The notes below the pieces were generated by a model that saw only the letters and a program-made list of their open reading frames with translations, was not told the DNA's origin and searched no databases. Position numbers and translations under genes: made by a program. DNA of 64,000 nt. It comes from Acidobacteriota bacterium (lineage in GTDB: Bacteria; Acidobacteriota; Vicinamibacteria; Vicinamibacterales; CAVVIG01). The stretch is from NCBI GenBank assembly GCA_003222395.1, contig QHWB01000040.1:446488-510487 (forward strand), read 5' to 3'. The number at the start of each line of letters is the position of its first letter. Position 1 is the first letter of the stretch. Below, in pieces: positions 19,606 to 27,841 of the stretch.

Positions 19606-21444
19606 TCAGCATGACACGCACTTGTGATTGTTCTTCGCGCCCAGGGTCTCGAGCAGAGCCAGCGCTTCCGGCCACGGGTTGATGCGCTGCACCGGACCGT
19701 TGGCCATGTCGGCCGTCGTCTTGCCTTCGCGGTTGACGACTTTGACGTCGACGCCCTTCGACACGAGGTACTTGATCATCTCCACGTCGCCGCGCGCGGC
19801 CGCGTCGTGAATCGCGTTGTTGCCTTCGTGGTCGCGGACGTTCGGATCGAGATGGAGCTCCTCGATCATGTACTTCACGGCGGCGAGCATGCCGCTCGGC
19901 GCATAGCGATGATGGTTGGCGGCGAGGCCTTCACCGTAGCCCGCACCGGCCGCGGCCAGCAGCGCGGGCACGCCCGGCCCGCCGACCGGCACCGGCGGCA
20001 CGCCCGAGACGTCTTCGGCCTCGCGGACCGCGTCGCCCGTCCGCACGCGTCCCGGCGTGCGGATCGTGGGGATCGCCGGATCGGCGCCCCATTTCACGAG
20101 CAGCTTCATCGCATCGATGTCCGACGAGTACGCGGCGCGCCAGAACGGCGTGGCGCCGGTCTCGTCGACGCCTGACTGATCGAAGTCGTACTGCGAGTAC
20201 CAGACCTTCTTCGTCAACCGCGCGTTCGGGTTCGCGCCCTTCTGCAGCAGCGCCTCCATGAACTGCAAGTACGACGTCTTCTGCTGCTCGTAGGCGCGCG
20301 GCTGCGGATACAACGCCTTGGCAGCCCACTGGACGTTCAGCGTCGCATACAGCGGCGTGACGCCGTTGTCCTGCGCGAGGTTCGGGTCGGCGCCGCGATC
20401 GAGCAGCTGCTTTGCGAGGTCGAACTGACCGTTGATCGTCGCGATGAGCATCGGCGTGACGTGATCGCCGGAGGTCGGCTGATTGAGGTCGGCGCCCGCG
20501 TCCACGAGCGCCTTCACCGCATCCACGTGTCCCTGCCGCGCGGCAAGATGCAGCGGCGAGAGACCGCCCCAGTACCCGACGAGCTCGGTGTAGTTGTATT
20601 GCCGCTCGAGGCCCGGCACCTGCTTGGTCGGATCGACACCGCGCCCGCGCCCGCCGCGGCCTCGCTGAGCCTCAGTTGTCTGGCCTGTCGCCGCGACTGG
20701 CTTCGCGTCCTTGCCTTCTACGGCGGCCTTCGACGCGTCAGCGGCCGGTTTCGTGTCCTTCGTCTCTTTTGTTTCCGCGGGCTCCCCACGGCCACGCGTT
20801 CCACCGCCCTGCTGCTGCCGCTCGGCGATCAAGCGCTCCTGCTCTTCTTTCGCGAACGCCGACAGATCCTGGACTCTGGTCCGCAGGTTGACGTCCGCTC
20901 CGCGCGCGGCCAGCTCACGAATGACGTCGGCGCGGCCGAACGCGGCCGCGAATGCGATTGGCGTCTCGCCCTTCACCGACTCCTTCGCGTTGATGTTCGC
21001 ATTCTTCGCCAGCAGCGCCTTGACGGCGTCGACGTGACCTGCCGCCGACGCGAGCATCAGTGCGGTCGTGCCGTTGGTCGTCGCGCTGTTCGCATCGGCG
21101 CCGGAGGCGAGCAGCGTCTCGATCATCGGCGCGTCGCCGTCGCGGCTCGCAATGAGCAGCGGCGTGTATCCGCCGATGCGCGTCGTCGCCTTCACGTTCG
21201 CGCCGGCGTAGAGCAGGATCTTCGCCATCTCGACGTCGTGCTTCGACGCGGCGTAGTGCAGCGCCGTCATGCCGTCGCCGAGCGCCGTGTTGACGTCCGC
21301 GCCGTCCTTGAGCAGCGCGCGCACGGCGTCCTTGTTGCCTTGCATCACGGCGTCCGCAACCGATCCGGTCGGCGGCGCCGCGTGCATCAAGGCGGAGAGG
21401 AACAGCGCGCCGATGGCGCCCGAAGTGATCAACGTTCTTCGCAT
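19606..21444 (-). CDS. Exported ankyrin-repeat protein, cassette copy B
   Basis: 612 residues from the ATG at 21444 (an earlier in-frame start at 21465 adds only MLVEDYR before the signal peptide). Same plan as copy A: signal peptide, ankyrin block, low-complexity Gly/Arg/Lys linker near 210-275, second ankyrin block, conserved PPVPVGGPGVPALLAAAGAG stretch, final ankyrin pair and the identical ending GAKNNHKCVSC. The linker differs completely from copy A while the ankyrin blocks and C-terminus are closely similar, showing selection on the repeats and on the terminal cysteine pair. Third gene of cassette B. Confidence 0.9.
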   Translation of the reverse strand: MRRTLITSGAIGALFLSALMHAAPPTGSVADAVMQGNKDAVRALLKDGADVNTALGDGMTALHYAASKHDVEMAKILLYAGANVKATTRIGGYTPLLIASRDGDAPMIETLLASGADANSATTNGTTALMLASAAGHVDAVKALLAKNANINAKESVKGETPIAFAAAFGRADVIRELAARGADVNLRTRVQDLSAFAKEEQERLIAERQQQGGGTRGRGEPAETKETKDTKPAADASKAAVEGKDAKPVAATGQTTEAQRGRGGRGRGVDPTKQVPGLERQYNYTELVGYWGGLSPLHLAARQGHVDAVKALVDAGADLNQPTSGDHVTPMLIATINGQFDLAKQLLDRGADPNLAQDNGVTPLYATLNVQWAAKALYPQPRAYEQQKTSYLQFMEALLQKGANPNARLTKKVWYSQYDFDQSGVDETGATPFWRAAYSSDIDAMKLLVKWGADPAIPTIRTPGRVRTGDAVREAEDVSGVPPVPVGGPGVPALLAAAGAGYGEGLAANHHRYAPSGMLAAVKYMIEELHLDPNVRDHEGNNAIHDAAARGDVEMIKYLVSKGVDVKVVNREGKTTADMANGPVQRINPWPEALALLETLGAKNNHKCVSC

Positions 21445-21469
21445 CCGGTAATCCTCAACTAGCAAGTCT

Positions 21470-21537
21470 GTAGCGCAGCCCTTTAGGGCTGCTTCGCCGC
21501 GCCGCCGGGGGACGGCAGGCCTAAAGGCCTGCGCTAC
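21470..21537. repeat. Inverted pair of REP-like elements (outward GTAGCG ends)
   Basis: GTAGCGCAGCCCTTTAGGGC (start of the element at 21470-21492) and its inverted partner ending AAAGGCCTGCGCTAC (21515-21537), with 22 bases between. Same family as 9011-9106 but with the GCTAC ends pointing outward. It lies between the DUF1552 and ankyrin genes of copy B. Confidence 0.85.
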
Positions 21538-21555
21538 ACGTGCCGCTCGTCGTCG

Positions 21556-22971
21556 CTACACACCCTCGCTGGTCGCCGTCGCCGGCGACGGATTGTTCAA
21601 GTCGAGCTCGCCCGTGCTGTCGCCGAACTGCTGCAGGTCGGTACGTCCCAGCATGTGCAGCATCGTCAGCATCGGATTGGCCATCGGGGTGCCGTCCGGC
21701 GCCTTGATGTGGACGCCGCCTTTCAGCCGACCGCCGGCGTGACCGGCAACGAACAGCGGCACGCGCTTGTGGTTGTGGATGTTCGAATCGCCCATCGGCG
21801 AGCCGTAGACGATCAGCGAGTTGTCGAGCAGGTTGCCGTCGCCCTCCGGTGTGTTCTTCAGCTTCTCGAGCAGATACGGCACCATGCTCACGTGGTACCG
21901 ATTGATCTTCGCGAAGTCCATGATGCGGTCTTCACGCTCGCCGTGGTGCGACGCGTTGTGGAAACCGGTCGCCACGCCGCTCTCTGGATAGGCGCGGCCC
22001 GACGCGTCGCGTCCGAGCTTGAAGGAGAAGGCGCGCGTGGTGTCGGCGGCGAACGCCAACGCGATCAGATCCATCAGAATGCGCGCGTGCTCCTCGAATG
22101 AATCAGGAACGCCGATCGGCGCTTCCGGCATCGCGCGCTGCTCGCCGCTGGCGTTGCGCGCCTCGACGCGCTGGATGCGGCGCTCGATCTCGCGCACGTT
22201 CTCGACGTACTCGTCGAGCCGGCGCCGGTCGCTCGCGCCCAGCTGCCGCTTCAACTGCGACACCTGACCGTTGATCCAGTCGAGGATGCTGCGGTCCGCC
22301 TTCAGGCTTGCGGCGCGCTCCTCGGGCGTCGCGCCGACGCCGAACAGCTGATCGAACACGACGCGCGGATCGCGGATCATCGGGAGCGGCTGCGTCGGCG
22401 ACGCCCAGCTGATCGTGTCGGTGTAGATGCAGGAATAGCCGTACGTGCAGCCGCCCGCCTGATCGACGTTCTCGATCGAGAGCTGCATCGACGGAATCGG
22501 CGTGTCCTGGCCGAACTGCTTCGCGTACAGCTGATCGAGCGACGTGCCGGCGTGCACGTCGTTGCCCTCGGTCTGCTTCGGATGCGACTGCGTGAGGAAC
22601 ACGGCGCTCGAGCGGAAGTGATCGCCGCCGATTTCCGGCAGCGTGAACGCCTCCGCGTTGTGCACGTCGGTGTTGCTGATGATCGTCACGTCGTCGCGGA
22701 ACGGCGCGAGCGGCTCGAGGGTCGGCGTGAATTCGAAGTCGCGGCCGGCCTTCACGGGCGCGAACAGATTCTTCTTGACGCCCAGCGCCGTGCTGCCGGC
22801 CGACCCGTGCACCATTTCCATGCACACGAGCCGAATCTTCGACGACCCCGCGGCGGTTCTGGCCCACGCCGTGCCCGCCGGCAGCATCGCATCGAGGAAC
22901 GGCAACGCCACCGTCACACCCATCCCTTTCAGGACGGTGCGCCGGGAGACGTGCTTCTTCGTGATGTACAT
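21556..22971 (-). CDS. DUF1552 (HXXSHH) exported protein, cassette copy B
   Basis: 471 residues, close paralogue of the copy A protein over its whole length. Twin-arginine-like leader SRRTVLKGMGVTVALPFLDAM; HXXSHH motif as HNASHH at 338-343; the cysteine-bearing NVDQAGGCTYGYSC is kept, although the first cysteine of copy A (LCIEN) is serine here (LSIEN). It ends with an extra NPSPATATSEGV tail. Its start is nine bases after the stop of the DUF1592 gene, so the two are certainly on one transcript. Confidence 0.93.
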   Translation of the reverse strand: MYITKKHVSRRTVLKGMGVTVALPFLDAMLPAGTAWARTAAGSSKIRLVCMEMVHGSAGSTALGVKKNLFAPVKAGRDFEFTPTLEPLAPFRDDVTIISNTDVHNAEAFTLPEIGGDHFRSSAVFLTQSHPKQTEGNDVHAGTSLDQLYAKQFGQDTPIPSMQLSIENVDQAGGCTYGYSCIYTDTISWASPTQPLPMIRDPRVVFDQLFGVGATPEERAASLKADRSILDWINGQVSQLKRQLGASDRRRLDEYVENVREIERRIQRVEARNASGEQRAMPEAPIGVPDSFEEHARILMDLIALAFAADTTRAFSFKLGRDASGRAYPESGVATGFHNASHHGEREDRIMDFAKINRYHVSMVPYLLEKLKNTPEGDGNLLDNSLIVYGSPMGDSNIHNHKRVPLFVAGHAGGRLKGGVHIKAPDGTPMANPMLTMLHMLGRTDLQQFGDSTGELDLNNPSPATATSEGV

Positions 22972-22980
22972 GTTGGCTCC

Positions 22981-25542
22981 TTACTTAACCGGGGCTGCGC
23001 CCCGGACCCCGGCTCGGTCGCTCGCGGGGGCCCCTTGGCCCCGCTCCGCTTCCTCGCGTTCGGCGGCGGTCGTCGTGATGGCTTCCGCCATGCTCATCTG
23101 GAACGCCGGGCTGTTGACGACGCCCAGCACGAATGACGAGAACTTGTTGCCGCCGACCGCGGCCTTCTTCACGATCGCGCGAATCGTCGGCTGGTCGTAG
23201 TACTCGATGCGGCGGCCGAGCGCGTACGACATCAGATTGTCCGTGAAGTTGCGGATGACCGGCTCCGATCGCGCGAGCAGCGCCTGCCGCAGGTCGTCGG
23301 GACCGCTGATCTTCGTGCCGTCGTAGAGCGTGCCGCTCGTGTCGACGTCCACGCCGTTGTCCTTGATCCGCCACGCCCCGATCGTGTCGAAATTCTCGAG
23401 CGCGAGGCCGATCGGATCGATGACGCGGTGGCACGATGCGCAGGCCGGATTCTTGCGGTGCTCTTCCATGCGTTCGCGCACCGACAGCGTCTTGCCCGTC
23501 GCCGTCGCCGATTTCGTCTCGTCGAACGCCGGTACATTCGGCGGCGGCGGCGGCGGCGGCGATCCGAGCAGCGTTTCCATGATCCACTTGCCGCGCTGCA
23601 CCGGCGACGTGCGATCCGCTACGGCGGTCTGCATCAGGATGCTGCCCTGACCCAGAATGCCGCGCCGTTGGTCGGGCATCGTCACGCGGCGGAACTCGCC
23701 GCCGACGATGTTCGGGATCCCGTAGACCTTGGCGATGCGTTCGTTGATGAACGAGTAGTTCGCCGTCAGCAGGTCGAGCACGTTCCGATCTTCCCGGACG
23801 ATGCTGTTGAAGAACAGCTCCGTCTCGCGCTTGTAGGATTCGGCGAGCTCGTTGTCGAACCCCGGAAACAACAGCGCGTCGGGGTGCAGTTTCTCGACGT
23901 CCTGCAGCCGGAGCCACTGCGACGCGAAGCGCGTCGACAGCGCGTCGGCTTTCGAATCGCCGAGCATGCGACGCACCTGCTTCTCCAGCACGGCCGGCTG
24001 GTGCAGCGTGCCGCTGTTGGCGACTTTGACGAGCTCAGCGTCCGGCACCGTGTTCCACAGGAAGAACGACAGCCGCGACGCGAGATCGAGATCGCTCAGC
24101 CGATAGGTCTGCCCCGGCCGCACGTTCGACGGTTCCGATTCGAGCCGGAAGAGGAATTTGGGGCTCGCCAGGATTGCCTGCAGCGCCGTCTTGATGCCCG
24201 ATTCGAAGTCGTGCCCCTTGCGTCCCTCGGCGTAGAACTCCATCAGCGACTCGACGTCCTCGCCGTTGGCCGAACGCCGGTAGGCTTCGCTCGCGAGGTC
24301 CTGGACGATCTTGCGTGCGCAGGGAATTTCGTCGCCGCTAGATGTCGCTCGCGGCGACCCTGAGCTTGTCGAAGGGTCGGTCGGCGACAGCGGACGGCAC
24401 GTGAAAATGCGCCGGCGGCTCGGCGTCTCCGATACGCCAGTCACTTTCAGCGGACCGGTGATGCTGAAGTCGCGCACGTGCGGCAGCACGTAGATGCCGG
24501 CGTTGTCGCCATACTCGGTGTCGGCCAGCGTGTAGTCGATCGGCGCCATGAGATCGTCGACGACGCCGTCGAACTTCTGGATGAATGCGGCCGCGATGCG
24601 CTGAGGACCGGCCTTCACGAAGATGCGCGGCGTCACCAGGTTGAGACCGGTCTTGTCGGTCTCGCTCATGCGCCAGTTGATGTCGAGGAGCGCCGCGCGC
24701 TCGCCGTTGATGGAGACTTCGAGCTGCTCGTTGCGGCTCGCCACGCTGCCGAACAGCTGACCGGTCGGCGTCCCATGCAGCATGATGCGGAACGTGTACT
24801 CGCCGTCGGCGGGGAACGTGTGCGTGATCGCGAGGCCGCCGCGCGTACCCCACGGCGTGCCGTCGATGTGTTTCATCTGCGACTGCGTGCGCGGCACTTT
24901 GTAGGTCGACTCGCTCGGGCTCGCGTTCTTGTCGCCGATGGCGAGGCTCGAGATCTTCGCGGCGGCGCGCAGATATCCTTCCATCAGCGCCGGCGAGAAG
25001 CTCTGAACGTCCGCGATGTTGTCGTACCCGCCGCTCATCGTGTCCGGCGGCAGGAACGCATTCACATCGACGTCGATGTTGAGGAGATCGTGGACCGACC
25101 GCTGATATTCGGCGCGGTTCAGCCGCTGGAACGTGCGATGGCCGGGATTCGGGTGCGCCGCGGCAACCTGATCGATCTTCGTTTCGAGCGATGCCGCGAA
25201 GGCGTTGATGACGTCCGCGTCGGGACGCCGCGCTCCGGGAGGCGGCATCATGCCGAGCCGGAGCTTGCGGATCATCTTCTCGGCGGTGTCCGCGTTCTGT
25301 TCCGGATGCGCAGGATCGAAGCTCGCGAGCGTGAGACCGCCCGTCTTGGCTTTATCGTTGTGGCAGCCAACGCAGTACTGCGTGACGAGCGACGGCTGCG
25401 CGTCGGTCGTCGTCGGCGCGTGCGAAGCAACGGGCGCTGGTTTCGGTTGGGCTGTCGTTCTTGGCAGAGCCGTCTGAGCGCCTCCATTGGCGCTCAGGCC
25501 CACGACGACGAGACCCACGGTCGCGACGAACAATCCCCTCAT
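22981..25542 (-). CDS. DUF1592-type multidomain cytochrome protein, copy B
   Basis: 853 residues from the ATG at 25542, which follows a GGGGGTGGG purine run; a TTG start 15 bases earlier is less likely. Heme motif CVGCH at 57-61 and a second CxxCH in NPACASCHRVIDPIGLALEN; domain order as in copy A. Two segments look recently acquired: DPSTSSGSPRATSSGDE, written by the dispersed repeat at 24358-24376, and the last 20 or so residues (RGQGAPASDRAGVRGAAPVK), written by a GGGGCTGCGCCCC-type repeat at 22985-23044. The first gene of cassette B. Confidence 0.93.
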   Translation of the reverse strand: MRGLFVATVGLVVVGLSANGGAQTALPRTTAQPKPAPVASHAPTTTDAQPSLVTQYCVGCHNDKAKTGGLTLASFDPAHPEQNADTAEKMIRKLRLGMMPPPGARRPDADVINAFAASLETKIDQVAAAHPNPGHRTFQRLNRAEYQRSVHDLLNIDVDVNAFLPPDTMSGGYDNIADVQSFSPALMEGYLRAAAKISSLAIGDKNASPSESTYKVPRTQSQMKHIDGTPWGTRGGLAITHTFPADGEYTFRIMLHGTPTGQLFGSVASRNEQLEVSINGERAALLDINWRMSETDKTGLNLVTPRIFVKAGPQRIAAAFIQKFDGVVDDLMAPIDYTLADTEYGDNAGIYVLPHVRDFSITGPLKVTGVSETPSRRRIFTCRPLSPTDPSTSSGSPRATSSGDEIPCARKIVQDLASEAYRRSANGEDVESLMEFYAEGRKGHDFESGIKTALQAILASPKFLFRLESEPSNVRPGQTYRLSDLDLASRLSFFLWNTVPDAELVKVANSGTLHQPAVLEKQVRRMLGDSKADALSTRFASQWLRLQDVEKLHPDALLFPGFDNELAESYKRETELFFNSIVREDRNVLDLLTANYSFINERIAKVYGIPNIVGGEFRRVTMPDQRRGILGQGSILMQTAVADRTSPVQRGKWIMETLLGSPPPPPPPNVPAFDETKSATATGKTLSVRERMEEHRKNPACASCHRVIDPIGLALENFDTIGAWRIKDNGVDVDTSGTLYDGTKISGPDDLRQALLARSEPVIRNFTDNLMSYALGRRIEYYDQPTIRAIVKKAAVGGNKFSSFVLGVVNSPAFQMSMAEAITTTAAEREEAERGQGAPASDRAGVRGAAPVK
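22985..23044. repeat. GC-rich dispersed repeat forming the DUF1592-B C-terminus
   Basis: Two palindromic halves (CGGGGCTGCGCCCCG and GGGGGCCCCTTGGCCCC) joined by CTCGGTCGCTCGC. It includes almost everything after the last conserved residue of the family up to the stop codon. The paralogue has an unrelated ending. Confidence 0.6.
24358..24376. repeat. CCCTGAGCTTGTCGAAGGG dispersed repeat in DUF1592-B
   Basis: Second copy of the element seen at 14189-14208, again in frame in a loop of a cassette protein. The paralogous DUF1592-A lacks this insert (it reads directly SNGNDEETCAAG at this place). Confidence 0.8.
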
Positions 25543-25577
25543 CCCACCCCCGTACAACGTGCAGTTTTGCGCGTTTC

Positions 25578-25629
25578 AGTATACGGGTATTTTCGCCCGA
25601 AACCATTCAGGTCGTTGCACTTTGTCGTC
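25578..25629 (-). promoter_or_regulatory. Candidate promoter of cassette B
   Basis: Minus-strand TATACT (25578-25583) and GACGACAAA (25621-25629), shared with cassette A. Upstream lie three TGTCA words (about 25637-25673) that might bind a regulator. The predicted leader of about 30 bases holds the GGGGGTGGG ribosome-binding run. Confidence 0.4.
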
Positions 25630-25698
25630 ACGGGATGTCATCGATTGTCAGAACGACTGTCAGGACGACCACCTCGCCTGAAACGCTCGCGCTACAGA

Positions 25699-25755
25699 AG
25701 TAGCGCGGGGCTTTTAGAGTAGCGCGAGGCTTTTAGAGTAGCGCGAGGCTTTTAG
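25699..25755. repeat. Three tandem 19-base units AGTAGCGCGAGGCTTTTAG
   Basis: Units at 25699-25717 (one base different), 25718-25736 and 25737-25755 (identical). The unit is a half REP of the GTAGCGC...CTTTTAG type, also seen as CTAAAGGCCTCGCGCTAC near 49960. It occupies the gap between cassette B and the DUF4440-like pseudogene. Confidence 0.85.
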
Positions 25756-25828
25756 CCGAGCGAATGACGAACCGTCGCGCGAGAGCCATCGCGACTGCAG
25801 GAGCGGCAACCTGAAGTATCGTGGACCG

Positions 25829-26592
25829 ATGATTCGCATTCTCATCGCCGGCGTAGCGGCTGCTGCCGCGCTGTCGGCGGCCCCGCCCCTCCCCGCATCG
25901 CTGCAGGCCATGGTCGACGCCGAGCGCGGCTTCTCCCGGCGCGCGGCGGAGGTTGGCATGCGCGATTCGTTTCTCGAGTTTTTCGCCGATGATGCAGTGC
26001 GCTTCGACGCGGCGCCGGTTCCGGCAAAGGTGTTTCTGCGTCAGCTGAAACCACAGCGCCGTCGATTGTCGAGCTGAAGTGAGAGCCGCGATTTGGCGAC
26101 GCCGCCGCGAGCGGGGAGCTCGGCTATCTCACCGGTCCCGCCATGCGTGTCGTTCACACCGATCCGCCGGCAGCTCCGGCGCACATCTGCTATTTCTCGA
26201 TCTGGCGCAAACGGGCGAACGGCAGTTACAAGGTTTTCATCGACCAGGGCATCGGCACGCCGAACGCGCCGTCGTTCGCGCCCGACTTCACGCGCGCCGA
26301 CGCGACCGATCGGTTTGCCGGCGACGCGCGGAACGCGCAGGAAACGCTCACGGCCGCCGATCGAAGCGCAGGCCCACTGCTCGCAGGAGACGCGCGCGTC
26401 TACCGCGACGGCATGATGCCGTTCGTCGGCGACGCGGCGGCGCGCCAGATGGCGCAGCCGCGCGAGACAACCACGAAGCGCGAATCGCTGTTCGCCAGCG
26501 CGGCGATGTCAGGCGACGTCGGCGTGACGTACGGCAAGTACACCGTGACGCCGGGAGGACCGGAAGAAGGCGGCCATTACGTGCGTTCGTAC
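25829..26592 (+). pseudogene. Decayed DUF4440 / NTF2-like exported protein gene
   Basis: The start (MIRILIAGVAAAAALSAAPP signal, then MVDAERGFSRRAAEVGMRDS, FLEFFADDAVRF) is intact in one frame until a frameshift near 26050-26056. In the next frame the homologous text APSIVELK-stop-EPRFGDAAASGELGYLTGP continues across a TGA at 26080-26082 where the family has Trp. The remaining part (YFSIWRKRANGSYKVFIDQG) is open until about 26592, where the expected C-terminal strand is missing. One frameshift, one nonsense codon and a 3' truncation mean it no longer makes the full protein. Confidence 0.82.
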
Positions 26593-26606
26593 TTCAACTT
26601 CCTACT

Positions 26607-27449
26607 TCATAGGCGTAACAGAATGGCGTTCTTGGCTGGATCCCGTACCAGCGGTCCCTCGTCCGTTCTCTCGATCGGAACGTCTGCGGCGCGGAGTCGC
26701 TCCTCTACCGCCGACCGCGCCGATTCATCCGACAGCATCACGTCGAAATGACGCAATCCGATCGCGCCCGGCGGCGCCGGCGGCGCGCCGACGCCGGCCC
26801 ACGTGTTCAGCCCGATGTGATGGTGATAGCCGCCGGCCGACACGAACAGCGCGCTCGGACCGTAGCGCTGCATCAGCTCGAAGCCGAGGACGTCGACGTA
26901 GAAGCGCTGCGCCTCGTCGAGCCTCGACACGTGCAGGTGCACGTGGCCGATGACGGTCTCACGCGCCAGCCCCGCGCCGCTCGGGGAAGCCGCCGACGCC
27001 AGATCGTCGAAATCAATCGGATCGGCGCCCATCCGAAGCTGGCCGTTGACGAACGGCCACTCGCCACGAGGGCGATCGCGGTAGATCTCGATGCCGTTGC
27101 CGTCCACGTCGGCGAGGTACAACGCTTCACTGACGCCGTGATCCGCCGCGCCCTGCATCAGCGTGTCGGTCTCGACGAGCCGCATGAACGCGCGAGCGAG
27201 GTCAGCGCGCGTCGGCACGAGAACCGCGAAGTGATACAGGCCGGTCGTGCCTCGAGCGCGCGGCGCGCGCTCGCACGCCGACAGCACGAGCAGATCGGCG
27301 CCGCCCGCGCCGAGCCACGCGGTCCGTTCCTCACGGCGGTGCATCACGAAGCCGAGATGCGCCTGATAGAACCGAATCGAGTCGTCGAGACTGGAGATCG
27401 TCAGGTGAACGGCGCCGATGCGCGCGCGCGGATCGATTACAGACGCCAC
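26607..27449 (-). CDS. Two-module VOC (catechol-2,3-dioxygenase-like) protein
   Basis: 280 residues with two glyoxalase/extradiol-dioxygenase (VOC) modules, about 8-130 and 165-280, similar to CatE-type enzymes. Possible metal ligands include His14 (AVHLTISSLDD), the NGIEIYRDR Glu, and His in GHVHLHVSRLDEAQRFYVDVLGF. The LYHFAVLVPTRADLARAF segment is characteristic of the CatE group. It overlaps doxX by 13 bases and is the last gene of the operon with the TlpA-like protein. A ring-cleaving dioxygenase is a good guess, but a quinone- or thiol-adduct-handling VOC enzyme is possible beside DoxX. Confidence 0.88.
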   Translation of the reverse strand: MASVIDPRARIGAVHLTISSLDDSIRFYQAHLGFVMHRREERTAWLGAGGADLLVLSACERAPRARGTTGLYHFAVLVPTRADLARAFMRLVETDTLMQGAADHGVSEALYLADVDGNGIEIYRDRPRGEWPFVNGQLRMGADPIDFDDLASAASPSGAGLARETVIGHVHLHVSRLDEAQRFYVDVLGFELMQRYGPSALFVSAGGYHHHIGLNTWAGVGAPPAPPGAIGLRHFDVMLSDESARSAVEERLRAADVPIERTDEGPLVRDPAKNAILLRL

Positions 27450-27841
27450 GGCAGCCGTTCGTCGACGCTGAAGGCGCCGCCGCCGCGGACGGCGAGCAGC
27501 ATGAAGATGAGCGCGTACAACAGGGCGAGCTCGCCCTGATTCTCGACGGGCCAGCCGCCGCGCGGAAAATGTCCCAGGAAAAAGGCGACGATCATCTCGG
27601 CGACGAGGATCGCCGCGACCGGCCGCGTGAAGAGGCCGATGATGATCAGCAGCCCGCCGAAGAACTCGAGGACGCCGGCGACGCCGAAGCGCGTGGCCAT
27701 CGGAGCCGTCTGCCCCGGGCCGCCGAATCCACCCATCACGCCGAACAGCTTCTGCAGCCCGTGTTCGAGGAACAGGAATCCAGCGCCGATCCGGAGCGCC
27801 GCGACCGCAATGGCGCTCCGTGAGCCGCCTGCCACGTTCAT
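27437..27841 (-). CDS. DoxX family membrane protein
   Basis: 134 residues with four membrane helices (about 8-28, 50-70, 75-95, 103-120). Family opening ALRIGAGFLFLEHGLQKLFG and GVLEFFGGLLIIIGLFTRPVA are clear. DoxX-like proteins are linked with oxidoreductases and thiol/sulfur stress in several bacteria. Start overlaps the TlpA-like stop by four bases (ATGA). Confidence 0.93.
   Translation of the reverse strand: MNVAGGSRSAIAVAALRIGAGFLFLEHGLQKLFGVMGGFGGPGQTAPMATRFGVAGVLEFFGGLLIIIGLFTRPVAAILVAEMIVAFFLGHFPRGGWPVENQGELALLYALIFMLLAVRGGGAFSVDERLPWRL

Noticed and set aside
13118-25542. Assembly artefact as the source of the duplicated cassette
   Set aside because: The two copies differ throughout in sequence, linkers, spacers and inserted repeats, and a separate gene lies between them, so they are true paralogues.
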